From NCBI GenBank assembly GCA_025024175.1, contig QCXZ01000041.1, forward strand, positions 22,377,786 to 22,441,785: a stretch of 64,000 nt of DNA, read 5' to 3'. Both the position numbers and the translations under genes were made by a program. This document shows positions 1 to 11,535 of the stretch, piece after piece. The DNA comes from Rhyzopertha dominica. Its lineage: Eukaryota > Arthropoda > Insecta > Coleoptera > Bostrichidae. Below the pieces are notes generated by a model, which worked only from the letters and a program-made list of their open reading frames with translations, was not told the origin of the DNA and ran no database searches. How positions within the stretch are numbered: position 1 is the stretch's first letter; each line of letters begins with the position of its first letter.

Positions 1-22
1 AATAAAAATCTATTTTACTCAC

Positions 23-220
23 TGCTCCCGTTTTACTTTCAACAGCCATAACGGACAATTGATCCTTGAGCGTCATCAGGTCGTGGTGTTCCAAATACTC
101 GCAAGGCTCACCATGTTTGCAGAGACCCACCGCCACATTCAGGGGTTCATCGGGGAAATTATTCCTGAGGTGATGGATGACTTCTTCGTATTTCGATTCA
201 GGAACGGGACCGAACTCCAT
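23..220 (-). CDS. First coding exon of an arylalkylamine/dopamine N-acetyltransferase-like protein (partial gene)
   Basis: Reading the minus strand, an ATG at 220-218 opens a 66-codon exon ending in front of a good donor (GTGAGT, complement of 17-22). The peptide starts MEFGPVPESKYEEVI and continues with NFPDEPLNVAVGLCK and LEHHDLMTLKDQLSVMAV. This matches the N-terminal layout of the insect-specific arylalkylamine N-acetyltransferase-like GNAT proteins, which acetylate biogenic amines such as dopamine with acetyl-CoA in the cytosol. The acetyl-CoA-binding part would lie in later exons beyond the left edge, so the catalytic residues cannot be checked. The family call comes from recognising this N-terminal pattern. 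The exact paralogue and substrate are unknown. Confidence 0.72.
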
Positions 221-1060
221 CTTACGGTTTAACTGAACTGTTATGTGCTATTGAAACTAAAACAAACAGCACATTTCACACACTCAATGGCTTTCAGGAT
301 GACATTACATAACTACCAGTTTCTTTCTTAAGCACCATCCTATATTTTTTAGTTTAATTCCAGAATTTTTCAATTCTAAACACCGTCGTCTCTAATTTAG
401 CTTTCCACAAATATCTTCGACAGCTTACGCGATTTAATTCTAATCATATGAGAAACTCATTTGGATAGATTTACTTCTCACAAATTACCCTCGGAGTTTT
501 CAAAGCATAGTTTAGTTCGTCTGCAAACCCCTGGAGGCGAAAATGCAGCAAAATGTTGTTTAAATAAGTTTGTTTGACAGAAGTTTAGAGATGCGACTTA
601 ATGTTGCTGTATAGAAGCCAGAGAATTGTCGACTGTAAGTATGATTAACAATTTTAAATTCCCGCAATAATTGAATTTTGTTGGCGTTGTATATTCCCTG
701 TACCTATAGATATCCTCAAACTCGCAACAATTTTTTATTAACTTACATTGACTGTTCTTTCATAGGCTTTTTATTTCCTAATCTAAAGCTAGATTCTGAC
801 GTTAGCTTCTGGGGTTTAACGATTTGTTTGTGAGGTATGACGTATTCATGTATAAAAATGTAACGTATTTTCAAGTAGGTGTGCACGAATGTAGTTTGCC
901 AATGGTAATTTTTGGTACCCTAATTCAAAGATTATTGCGCTATTGACAAAGCATTTGCACGGAAAATTAAACTATGTAAGAAAAATAAGGTATATTTACG
1001 TGCAAAATGAGCATGGTTTTCTCTAAGTAATAAATTAAATAAATACTCCTAAAAGTAGCT
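221..1060. other. AT-rich DNA upstream of the acetyltransferase exon; no feature seen
   Basis: No open frame of coding character, inverted repeat or tandem repeat is apparent. The part nearest 220 must hold the 5' untranslated region and promoter of the minus-strand acetyltransferase, but no TATA box or initiator stands out. Confidence 0.4.
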
Positions 1061-1114
1061 TCAGTTTAAAAACAGCATTAGCTGAATTAAGCTTACGAAC
1101 ATACTTTGAATGTT

Positions 1115-1185
1115 TGTTTGTCCAGTGGATAGCATACCTGCCTCTAAATCCCGAGGTTGCGAATTCGAATCCTGTCTAGGACAAG
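1115..1185 (+). repeat. tRNA-derived SINE head (Pol III A-box/B-box-like region)
   Basis: The stretch has the order of a tRNA: an A-box-like CCAGTGGATAGCATACC, a possible anticodon stem (CCTC..GAGG around 1140-1156) and a B-box-like GCGAATTCGAATCC at 1160-1173. The outer acceptor stem does not pair properly, so it is not a functional tRNA gene but fits the 5' end of a tRNA-derived SINE. A non-tRNA body probably continues to about 1230 or beyond. The 3' end and target duplication were not resolved. Confidence 0.6.
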
Positions 1186-1592
1186 GTTGTTTACACGATA
1201 CACAAACATGGTAAGCCCGTAATTCTGCATAGTCGCGACCAGTTCTGCGCACTACGTCACATCCGAGCTTTCAAGCCACGCCCACAGGCCGTACTAGGTG
1301 CGCGTGTATCGTGATCTTCTGTGATCGTGAGGCGTTCAGCGTTTGCAAAAACGTTTGTTTTCGTTATTTATGTAATTTGTTTCATTTGTGGTGTTAGTCG
1401 TTAGTGATTTGCTGTTACCCGTATATTTGCAATTACGATGCCTAATTGGGTATTTGCCATGTATTTATATTTTATTAAATTGCATATTAATAGGTAGCAT
1501 CTAATCCACAAAACAGCTGTGACAGCTTATAAATTCCAAAAAATTGTTCGTAAGGTGTATTTTTAATATTAAAAATGTGAATATTTAAAGGG
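1186..1592. other. Moderately CpG-containing DNA after the SINE head; unassigned
   Basis: 1230-1330 is more GC-rich than its surroundings and may be the SINE body or another repeat. From about 1320 on it is AT-rich with no coding signal. Confidence 0.3.
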
Positions 1593-2593
1593 ACCGCCAA
1601 AACGCGAACATATTGGCCGTGACGTCAGGTGTCTTGTAAATGGCCGCTTGTTTACATCTGGGGTCAACGCGTCACGCGTCAGCCTCAGCCCGTCAATTTA
1701 TCAGTTTATTGTTTGCGTTCATTTTGTGACAAGCGAATTAAAATACGCCAAGAAAAAGTGAAATATTTATAAGTTATGACTTCTGAAGGCATGTTTATTG
1801 TTATGGAATTTGTGTACAGCGACGAGCGGTTCAACGCGGCGGATATGAGGAACGTAAAAGTAACAGCATAAGTAAACTTTTTATCAAATTAACTTAGCAT
1901 TGATAATTTGATCACAGTGGGTTGTTGGAAACACACTATTTGTAAACATAAAAATGTTCCCTAAACTTGACATTTATTTTGGAGGTCAGAATAAATATAA
2001 ATTGCCATTTATTTTTGGGGCTCTTGCGGGTCGTTTCCGGTCTGGCTAACAGTCGAATATATGGGGAACAACGTCGTTCTTTATTATAACATTTCCCTCT
2101 CAATCAACTTAAAACGCATATAATTTTTCATATCCTCTTCAAGCTATAACAAAATGGAAACTGAATGGTAAACACATATAACCCCAAAAAGAATAAATAA
2201 AACTTACAGTAAGAATTAAGATGATCTTCACAACAGAAAAACAAACTTTGCGATTTCGGCATATAACGTCTAGGGGCCTTAAACAACTTTTTCATACGTT
2301 GATAATCTCGAGGAACGGTTACAAAAAATTTGTTAGCTGTACTGACAGAAGTATTTTTATAACCATGTACAAAACAACACTTGTTTTGTTTTCCGTAAAT
2401 AATAGATGCTTGTAAAACTACACAAATCACTTTTTGGTGCGACCTCTTACACCGTCCTTTCAATAAACACCACACAAAAGCTTTTCCAATACAAGACTGA
2501 TACTACACCATTAAACAGCACGTTCCTCGGTAATGTTTACCTGACACTTGACGTCACAAGTTGAATAACCTTGGATAGAAGCGTTTTGGCGGT
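1593..2593. mobile_element. About 1-kb DNA element with inverted ends and a THAP-domain exon inside
   Basis: The left end ACCGCCAAAACGC (1593-1605) recurs inverted as GCGTTTTGGCGGT (2581-2593). A second inverted block follows inside: GTGACGTCAGGTGTC near 1619 and its diverged inverse GACACTTGACGTCAC near 2548. Between them lies a minus-strand exon with a THAP-like zinc finger, a DNA-binding domain often carried by transposases. A short plus-strand frame near 1777-1870 is not recognised. I could not settle a target-site duplication, so the outer limits are approximate. It is best read as a non-autonomous or decayed TIR transposon. A host THAP gene flanked by repeats is less likely. Confidence 0.55.
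2208..2475 (-). pseudogene. THAP-type zinc-finger exon, second cysteine lost
   Basis: The minus-strand frame from 2475 encodes a segment starting KCCFVHGYKNTS, then FFVTVPRDYQRMKKLFKAPR, then FCCEDHL. This is the C-x-C ... C-x2-H pattern of THAP domains with the usual spacing. The second cysteine expected after CCFVHG is Tyr, so metal binding is probably broken. The frame runs into a strong splice donor (GTAAGT, complement of 2202-2207), which suggests this was the first exon of a longer spliced gene. It sits within the inverted-repeat element 1593-2593, consistent with a transposase-derived fragment. Confidence 0.55.
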
Positions 2594-4310
2594 GACTCCT
2601 AAGATTCGAATTTCAGACCTGAAATTCTCTACCTACAAATATTTTTTTGGTTTTTTCTAACATGGCGTACGATATATATGTACTTCAAGATTCATTTTAC
2701 GTAATTTTCAAAAAAGTGATAATACCCAATTATGCTATGGCCACGTGTAAAAACTCCAAGAGAACTAATCTTGAAACACGTTCATTTTTTTTAATTTACT
2801 GACATCTACAGGTATATCTGTCCTCTAATTTTTATATGACAGTGTTATTTTGGCTAACTATTTTAATTTAATTCAAGGTTAGTATGAAACGACACATTCC
2901 AAGTCAAATGAAACTGAGAAATAAATATTCCAATAAGAGTTCGATTATTGCCACTGCCACTACTGGAAACCAGTAATTCTACTGTAGAAGATAGCATTGT
3001 GTAGATAAACATAAATCTAAAATATTTAGTTTTTTAATGGTGTCCATTACCAGTACTGCTCTAAACGTCTCAATACTAATACTATTTTGTAACTTATTAT
3101 TTTTATTCCTTGTTAACCAAAAGAAATACTACCTTGTAAGTTGTAATGGAGTTAACTAGACAAATGTCTAAACAGCAATAACATGTTTGGTCATACGTTA
3201 GGGCCAGAAGACCCGACTAAACGGGATAAGCATGCTGTCAAAAGCACTTTGAAGCCCTCAGTCAATCAAGTGGACTCCTTACAGACTGTAAACTGTGATT
3301 GTATTTTCTTTTTTCTCCATAAACACATTTCATAAGCTACTCATGTTCTTTTATAGCAACTTCTTTAAAAGAAGATCAACAGGATGCAAGCAGTTCTTGT
3401 TGCTGAACTAGATATTAATCTAAAGAAGCAAGTTACGATGACTAATTAGTTGTAGTAAATACATTTCTTTGGAAAAATCAACTTGTAAGTGCGGATCCGA
3501 ATTTGATAGCGTGTTAGGAATACAACCTATTATAGTTGTGGAAGGAAAGACGTCGTAAACATATGTTTTGTCTTTTGTGTCTCAAAGAAGTAAGAAAATG
3601 TTTGGATACCCTGATGACTTCCTGAAACATGATATGCAAGTTTGTAATATAGATATAAAAAAATATTAAATTTTTTAAATTTTAAGAAATTTGACACATG
3701 GAGAAGCCAGCAAAACAGGGTAATTAGAAATAAACTAATTTCCATTTTGTTTTAGCATGTACTTAATACATTTTAGCCATAATATACTCGTCATATTTTC
3801 TACTTAAAATCTACGCCAAAGCGCTTTNTCTACATTTTCTACGCGTGTAACGTAGAAAATTATAATTTACGTNTAAACGCCCATCATTGCTGGAAACCTC
3901 TTAGTAACTTAGATATTGACACATTCGTAATAATTTCCTGGTTTTCAATATTAAGCCTTTTCGTTAAGATACCGTGATCTAATTAGATTACTGGCATCGA
4001 TACTTATAAGATATAGAAAATAAGGAATCATCTGTCATAGCCAAGAAAACTTATTAGGAACTAAGTGCTTAGATAATAGCATAAAGAGGTAAAAAGTTTT
4101 GGCTGAAACACTAATTCTTTGATTACCTTTCTTCGTTGGTATGGAACCGATGATTAAGAAGGATTCTTTTTTACATGCGTTTCTAATCAAAAACTGAGTT
4201 ATTTTTTGTTGTAAGTACGCTTCTGTCTGGTCGAAAGGATTTTGTAAAACACGATAACTTTTGAACAACATGAGTTATCAATTATTAAACTTATCAAAGA
4301 CCGAAATCTA
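2594..4310. other. Long AT-rich non-coding stretch; no feature seen
   Basis: Only short open frames occur, none with a recognisable domain or codon pattern. Two N bases lie near 3827 and 3873. I see no inverted or tandem repeat of note. Confidence 0.35.
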
Positions 4311-5130
4311 ACTTAAAATTTTTATTTGCTCATTCGCTTTAAAATGGTCGAAAACGCAAAAAAAAACAAAATTTGAGCAAAAACAAATTTCTTGTCTGTG
4401 CGTCTGTGGTATTGTTTGTGGACACCATAACTTTCGAAAGACTTAATATATGAACTTGAAATTTGGCAGACGTATAAATCCCACCTTCCCAAAGCGACCT
4501 ATTGTTTGTGGGTTAACTAGGGTATCGGGAAGGGGGCGAAATTTGGAGGTATTTACCCTTTTTGCAAATTTTTATTTTTTTATTTTTTTTTTCGTTTTAG
4601 TATGTGATTAGTAGTATAACTGCGAGTATTATTCGTTCTTATAAATTTTCGGTGCAGCAAACTCTTTAGAAGATATTAGCAAAAAAGCGTCACTGAAAGA
4701 AAACGGTTTTTCCTAAATATCTCCGAATATATTTAATATATTCAAAAATGAAAAAACCATCAGATAGGAAATAAAATTTCTCTCAAAAAGTGTCTTAAAA
4801 ATTTATTCAAAATTTTGATATTTTCGAAATATTTCCAAAAAGCCTATTTTGGACCCTGATTGTACGATTTTTTTTAAATTTTGGTATTATATAGAAAATC
4901 AAATTTCTGATCAGAAAGCACTCTTGTAATTTTTTGTTAAGTTAATAATTTTCGAGTTATTTTAAAATTTATATATTTTTGCTAATATCACGAGGACTGT
5001 TCGTCTTAGAAAAAATGTGTAGAGAGGAAAAATGCTCAGAACCTGATTACTAAACGTATTGTATAAGAAATAAAAACGTAAATGTCATTTTGACAATTGG
5101 ATGTGGAAGTATTTATTCAGTTTGCAGCGG
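4311..5130 (+). repeat. Interspersed repeat, copy 1 (5'-truncated)
   Basis: This about 0.8-kb segment is collinear with 58250-59085. Shared landmarks are CATTCGCTTTAAAATGGTCG, AACTTTCGAAAGACTTAATA, ATCAGATAGGAAATAAAAT, CTGATCAGAAAGCA and AATTGGATGTGGA. This copy lacks about the first 60 bp found in the other, including TTCCACATCCAA. Similarity runs past TTGGATGTGGAAG (5097-5109), so that motif is subterminal. The family has no coding capacity that I can see. Its class is unknown. Confidence 0.7.
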
Positions 5131-8100
5131 CTTTTATCCTGTAAATTTATTGTTTTGAACAGCCAGAAAGAATATTGAACACAAATAAATTCAACAGTTC
5201 GAAAATGGTGTACTCCGAAAACAATTTTTAAATATACATACAACCATAAATATATGTAACTTTATATCCGCGTACATAATTCTATAAAAAATGATAAGCG
5301 CCTAACTCACTATCAGGAAATCTATATAATTCTTACACATGTCAGACTTTCAGAATTTAATCTTGTACAAGTCGATATCATTATGGGGTATACTAAGACC
5401 ATGTTACTTATCATGTATCTCAGTGTCTCAATTTGTACCTAAGGTATACTTTTAAAAGTAAGAAGTGGTTATAAAACACCTTTAAGGAAAGGCTTACTTA
5501 AATTTTATTGTTTTTTTATGTTTTTAAAAGGTTTTCTGCTTTACCTTTAGTAATACAAGATCAAACGAACTTTCTACACTCTGGAACTTGAACCAACTCC
5601 CGAAATATTTTTATTAAAATAATTCAATTCGTGGAACCAAAAAACTAGAAGTTGTGTTAAATTAAAATAAAGCAATTTAAAAGAGTAGTAGGAATCAACC
5701 GTTAATAACACTTATGACTGGTACCTTCTAAATATAATCAATAATAACTACTACTACTACTACTACTACCCTGAAATAGTTGAACACAGACAATAACCCC
5801 AAGACAGATTGCGAGACTATGATCAAGCGGTGGTACAATATATAATAACACAATAGTTGTTGCTTTATCGCTAAATAGACAGTTATTGATGAAAACTACC
5901 CTAGATTTATTTCGTTGCCGTAAGGGCATAGAGACTGAATACAGGATTATTTCTATTCTAAATACCATACACAATTTGAAATGATAAGAAATTTTTCGAA
6001 TAAGTCCATGCCACAGCAGTAATTTTCAGGATTTAATTTTATTGAATTTTTTAAACTGGTACTTATTCATGACATGTATGGACTTATAGGACATTCACAA
6101 CCCCACTTGCAAAGTAATATTTTAAAAATGTTTGTGACGACTCATCGATTATACAATATCGTAATTTTAGGCATACATACCTATACGTTATAGATATGGA
6201 AATCTAAATCTACTGCTCTATGACCGCCAAACATACCATTTGCGCTGGAAATGCTGCTCTGAATTCCTAGACATATCAATAATTATTCTCAGCATATTAA
6301 CTACTAACAATTTCATCGATTTAACCAAAACGCACAGGGAAATTTTTGGTACTAAAACTTAGAACAAGGGATGTTTGCGCTCTTTATTTTGAGTTCAGCG
6401 CCCACCTTTGTATCGCTTATTAAAAATTAACAAAAGATCAGCATGATGAAACACCTTCTTTACAAAATTTTAATTAAATGCCTGTTATGTCGAGCTCGTT
6501 GCAACCCATCATAGCGTGGAACAATAGGAGGCCTTTAATTTAACGTTAGGGTAAATGAATTTCATCTACACAATATTCTTAAGTGCCCTATTTTAAACGA
6601 TATCGAGTCGAGATATATTCGTGAAAAAAAGGGGAGCTCTATTTCTAGTTCAAATTTATACGTAATTACATCTTACACTTTATTGCTAATTACTCTTTTA
6701 ATAAGCACGATATTAAAAAACGCCAATTACACTTTGAAAGTACTTTTCTATTATTTGCCCAAGGGCTGCAATATATTTAGGTAAACGTTTCGGTCACGAA
6801 TTATCGTGATCAACTTTGTTGTTTTTACAGGCGCCCTGTTAAAAATAGCACTAATAGATAAAAAATTTAAATCCCATAAACACTTTTCTGTTGGAATCAG
6901 TGTACAGACAACAGAAAATTCCTCAGAATGTGTTTTCCGCTTCTTCATATCTGGCTTGTTAAAAGAATTATTAAAAAAGACTAAAATTTCCAGTTTTTTA
7001 AGATATCTCAAATTCCAGAAGAGCACTAAATTCAGCTTTGCATCCATTAAACCTTTGTAATGGACCGAAAGAAAGAGCTTGCATTTTTAGGCCTCATTTG
7101 AAGCAAAAAAATATTAAAACGTAGATTTTTGTATATACACATTTACCAAATACAGACGTTATATTCTCGCTATCTGTTATAAAAATTAAGGTCGAATATA
7201 TATTCTACCAATTAAATTAATTACTTGATTTTTAGGCATGTGACTTCCAATTTTATATCACAAGCTGGATTTATACTATTATGAGTCAATAATCAATCTC
7301 ATTTGGTGAAAAGCTGAAAACACATGCAGCGAAACGTGCACGCCTACCTTTTACTACAGCGCAAGAGTGTTACCGTAAAACGGTCAATTACAATTGCATG
7401 ACAGCAACAAGCAGGGCGGTTGAGCTTTGCTTCCTAACCCTCCGAGCTTTACACCCCTACTGCAAATCAGCGTTGAAAGTACCGTTGCGCGCGAATGCCG
7501 GGTAGAGAGACTAAATTTCAGGATCGGAAAGAGAAGGAGAGACGCACAGAAGTAAACGGCGCCAGATGAAAAGGCATACGCTTTTAGTAGAACACGAGGT
7601 CAGCATTAGTTTTAAGCTGATTTTCTAAATGCAATAGCTTCTTTTTAGCAGAAATGTATAGGTAGGTGATGGTGTTTACCTGCATGTATAATATAAAGAG
7701 GATATATCAAGTCGAAAGGATGATCGTTTTACTTTTGGAAATCGAAATCAAAGTTTCAATATATGAACACAGAGATTTTGGTTAGATACTTAAGAGGTAT
7801 GAATCAAGCAAATATCGAAAACTTTATTTAAATTGTTGGATCATTTGTACAAAGCCATGCAAAATAGTTGACATGATTATAATAATTATTACTAAACAGT
7901 TATTCAAACATGCGACAAAAACTGTGATACAAATTCTTTTAAATAGCGAACTCTCATTTATGTAGGAAATATACGATAACTACTTTTTTATACAACTCCG
8001 TATCTTGCTGTCATTTTGCATTCTTATGAAATGTGCTACCTCATTCACCATGCATTATTAGAGCGAACGTATTACCGTCATAACTCCATAATTGTTGAAA

Positions 8101-9179
8101 ATATGGAAAATTGTTTTGTATAAGTGTTTTTTAGTACTACAACCTAAAATTATTTTCAAAAAAGATCGCCGACTTCGGGTTGTACCAGAAAAGCACATTT
8201 TATTCAATTCTTAGATCAGAATTATAAAAATGCTATTTGTTTAAGCAATTCGAGTAATATCTGACAAATGTGAAACACATTTTTTATTTGAAGTATACTA
8301 ATTCTAAGAAATTTTGAAACTATCGAATCCAACTCCTAAAATCGAGACATGCGATAAACTGAAAAAAAAATATTAAAAAAATGATAACACTAAATAAAAA
8401 TTGGAAAATATGTACAAGCAATAATAATCAAACTTTTTAAATATGCATTATGGTAAAGATTTACGTTATTAAAAATATATATAATTTCGAAGATATTACA
8501 GATTACTGATTTGAAAGTTTCCCAAATAGATAGATTGCTTGTGGCAGACATGCTCTGTCCAATTAAGTCTTTAATCATATTATGTAACTAATGTTTTTCT
8601 CTGATGCTGCTTTAACCCAAAATTGTATACTATAGGTAGCTGAAGGCGTAAGAAATTCTATCTAGTTGATTTTCAGAAAATTTACACCAGAAATGCTTTA
8701 GAACATCAAAAGGACTTGCGGTCGTTCCTTGGAAATGTGTCTTGTACTGTACTGTACTGCACTACCACTGCACAAACAAAACTGGTAGGACGCATATGTT
8801 CTTTTTTATGTTAAAAGTGATAAAATAGAAAATTTGCCAAAAAGAGGGAGAACTATAAACCAATATTAGTTAACTCTCTAGTTTCCTTAATATTAATTTA
8901 ACGATAGGAGTTTTACAGTGTTGCAAAGGCGGGCATTCCTCGCCACCTCCCTCATGCTACACCTATGCAAGTGAACCCTGTTTACGCTTTTACACAGAAC
9001 ATACCTAACGATAAAATGCTATAAAACAAGTTACATTATTGTCGGACTAATCACTTTAATAACACAAAAAAATACTCACAGGGTGCGGTGGAAGAACCTA
9101 CTGAATTTTAAAATTCTATTTTAGATACGAAGGTTTAGTTTTCTTATTATAAAATGGGAAATTTTAATTTGCTGTCCTA
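5131..9179. other. Four kilobases of AT-rich non-coding DNA; one small microsatellite and one GC-richer patch
   Basis: An (ACT)n microsatellite lies at about 5747-5769, and a short TGTAC-type repeat near 8741-8758. A GC-richer patch at about 7430-7600 could be regulatory but shows no coding frame. The remaining short frames look random. Confidence 0.35.
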
Positions 9180-9560
9180 AAAGGAACATCTTTGAGGTGA
9201 CACCCATTTTTGGCAATACGATGTCTCATTTTGAAATGCTACACAACTCTCTTAATCATATCTTGGCGAGTTACGTTTTCTGGGGCTGGTACGGCTTGAT
9301 ATCGTTTGAAAACTTCATCCGTTAAATATCCTCAGAAGAAATATTTGTAGGGGCTTAAATCGCACTGGGCTCAACAAAGTGCGCATTGTACCGCCACGCT
9401 GGAGCAATTTTGCGTAAAGTAAGAAGTATTCCTTCCTCCGTTAGCCACGTCTATGTTAGTCCAGTTACCTAATCCACAGACGCTGGTTTACCCACATCAT
9501 AATATCATATCAGTAGCTGTAGCATACCAATTAACATTCGAATTTCATTAATTTTGCTAC
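9180..9560 (-). pseudogene. Decayed mariner-like (DDE-superfamily) transposase, C-terminal half
   Basis: Translated from the minus strand, 9370 to 9180 gives DLSPYKYFF, a stop where TGG is expected, GYLTDEVFKRYQAVP, APENVTRQDMIKRV, a stop, and then a short tail. This is the conserved third-acidic-residue block (PDLSP..FFLWGYL) and C-terminus of IS630/Tc1-mariner-like insect transposases. A weak WIR..D..HRRG-like match precedes it near 9440-9500. At least two in-frame stops show that it is dead. Fragments of the same superfamily occur at 26085-26460 and 33489-34320. Confidence 0.7.
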
Positions 9561-10510
9561 AGCGCAGCCTCCTCTGATTTATTTGCTTAACTTTTTACGT
9601 ATTTATTTGAAAACATCCTTATGTGTAAAATAAAAAGGAATGTAATACTACAAATAATTTTGTGGCATGAAGCGAGCTTCACAGAAAAATTGCACATGGA
9701 AAATTCTGTGCAGCATTAAATTGTTAGTATTTAAGGAATATCATATATTTTTCTTAATTATGTAACTTACGAGATGCAAGTAACTAACTTTGTTTAGTTT
9801 AAGAAAAAATACAAATCACTAATACCACAAGCGTGTTCTGAAGCAGAACAAGCGTGTAGTACCTATATACATTTACAAAAGTTCGATTTGTGTCCTTACA
9901 AAACATATACAGTTTATGTATAAGCGGTACTTTAACCAACAGGGTTTTTTTTTCTTCAGGTGTGACACACCAAACATTTTGGCCAAAATACAAGTTTATT
10001 TTTGTGGTAGGTACTAATACTGCAATAAGCGACCTTAACACCAAACATAATTTTTATAAAAAATCTGAAGGATTGCAAGGTACATACATGCGCTCTCAAG
10101 GTTTGAATATTCTATGTGGTCTGTCAAATCGGGTAGACACCTAGTAATGTGCCTAGTAATGGTTTGGCTTTACCACATATTCATCAAAATCAAAATATTG
10201 ATTTAAACTCGTTCGTTAATAAAAGAATTAGACGAAATATTTTATTTTTAAATGGGTATATTTAAGTAATAATTTATTTTGTTCTTATTGTTAGATTATT
10301 ATTATTGTCTGTTACTGTATTTTATTGCCTTAGTATTTGTAGTAATAAAATTGTGTTTCCATGCATTTTTAACTTTTTGAGCAAATTTACTGTATGTTTG
10401 ACTGAGGTGTGATACAGCACAATTTTATAACGAGCCTCCTTGAGATTTTGAAAACTTGGCGCTTAAGCGCTGAAAACATTCAACCTCGTAATTTAACATT
10501 TCTTCAGTTC
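9561..10510. other. AT-rich spacer; no feature seen
   Basis: Two overlapping short frames on opposite strands at 9799-10144 are not recognised and look random. No repeat structure is evident. Confidence 0.3.
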
Positions 10511-11535
10511 CCAATATCTAGCTTGAGTATGTAGATACAAAAAAAACCGTGAAGACATCTTTTATAGGCATTTTTATTTTGTATCCAGCGGCGTACCCGT
10601 TTTTTTTATGGACTCACATTTTTTAAATATAACAAACTTGCATTTTTTTTAAATGGAAACTATAGTTGGCTTTGCTATGGTTTTTTAGGTTTATTTTTTA
10701 CTAAAGTTGGTATTATTCAATTTTCTTTTAGTAATTTAATCAGATTTTATGTTTACATTATTAAGTAAAAATTATAATCCAGTAAAAAGAACATATGTGC
10801 CTATTTGGATACATACATAATACTCTTAAAGGTGCTCGTGCAGTTTTTTATCAGTTATCTAGGGTGCCATGTAATTAATAAAAATCATTATTTATTTGAA
10901 GATAAGTATCTTTGCATGGTTTTGCGTCTTATTGTATACACCCATTTTGACGAAAAACCTAAAATCTCATTAAATTATTACATAAAATTGGAATAATATC
11001 AAAAATTGTAAACATAATAATATATTACTGTATATATTTTCTTAATCAGAAAAAATAGATCTTTTTTAACGATAGCAAAGCCAGCTGTGGTTTACATTTA
11101 AAAATATGCAAGTGTATGTTATACAGGGCTTCTATAAATGATCTATGCAATGTGGGCAGCATTGATTTCTGAATTCTTTATGCCGCCTTTTTGTAACTGC
11201 TGCGAAGCTGCAATATGCACGGCGATAGTACTAAAGGTTGCAGATTAAATGTCACCCCACAGCTCCAAAATGTGAGCTTTCTGCAACCTTAAAGTAAATT
11301 ATCCCACAAAACACTATAGAATATGTTGAAAATACACACTCCCAGGTGTTATCTCATATTAAACAGATGACAGATGACAAGTATACGCCCTGAATGCATG
11401 AATCATTTATAGAAACCCTGTACCTTAAAAGGTGACTTCCCTACAAAATTCTAAGTACGCCACTGGATTCAGAATAAACTTGTCTATAAAAAATGTCTGT
11501 ATCTGCATACCCAAGGGAGATATTAAGAGCAGCAA
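10511..11535. mobile_element. Foldback element with hAT-like GGCGTAC end blocks, interrupted by a MITE
   Basis: The left arm (about 10511-10700) and the right arm (about 11060-11121 plus 11423-11535) are inverted copies. Left AATATCTAGCTTGAGTATGT corresponds to the complement of right 11515-11535. Left TATCCAGCGGCGTAC (10580-10594) matches the inverse of GTACGCCACTGGATTC at 11455-11470. Left AACTATAGTTGGCTTTGCTA (10660-10679) matches the inverse at 11070-11092. CAGYGGCGTAC resembles hAT-type MITE ends, but here it is internal to the arms. The right arm is split by the element at 11122-11422. Arms are diverged, so the structure is old. Confidence 0.65.
11122..11422. mobile_element. 301-bp MITE with TA-type ends (TACAGGG...CCCTGTA), nested in the foldback
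   Basis: The ends are inverted repeats of about 26 bp: TACAGGGCTTCTATAAATGA at 11122 and the inverse of TCATTTATAGAAACCCTGTA at 11403-11422. TA at both boundaries fits TA target duplication of Tc1/mariner-type MITEs. Removing it restores continuity of the surrounding foldback arm, which shows that it inserted later. It has no coding capacity. Confidence 0.75.

Noticed and set aside
1115..1185. A functional tRNA gene
   Set aside because: A- and B-box-like motifs are present, but no seven-base acceptor stem pairs, so it is better explained as a SINE head.
6751..7060. Overlapping frames on opposite strands (98 and 84 codons)
   Set aside because: Mutual shadow frames in AT-rich DNA without recognisable domains.
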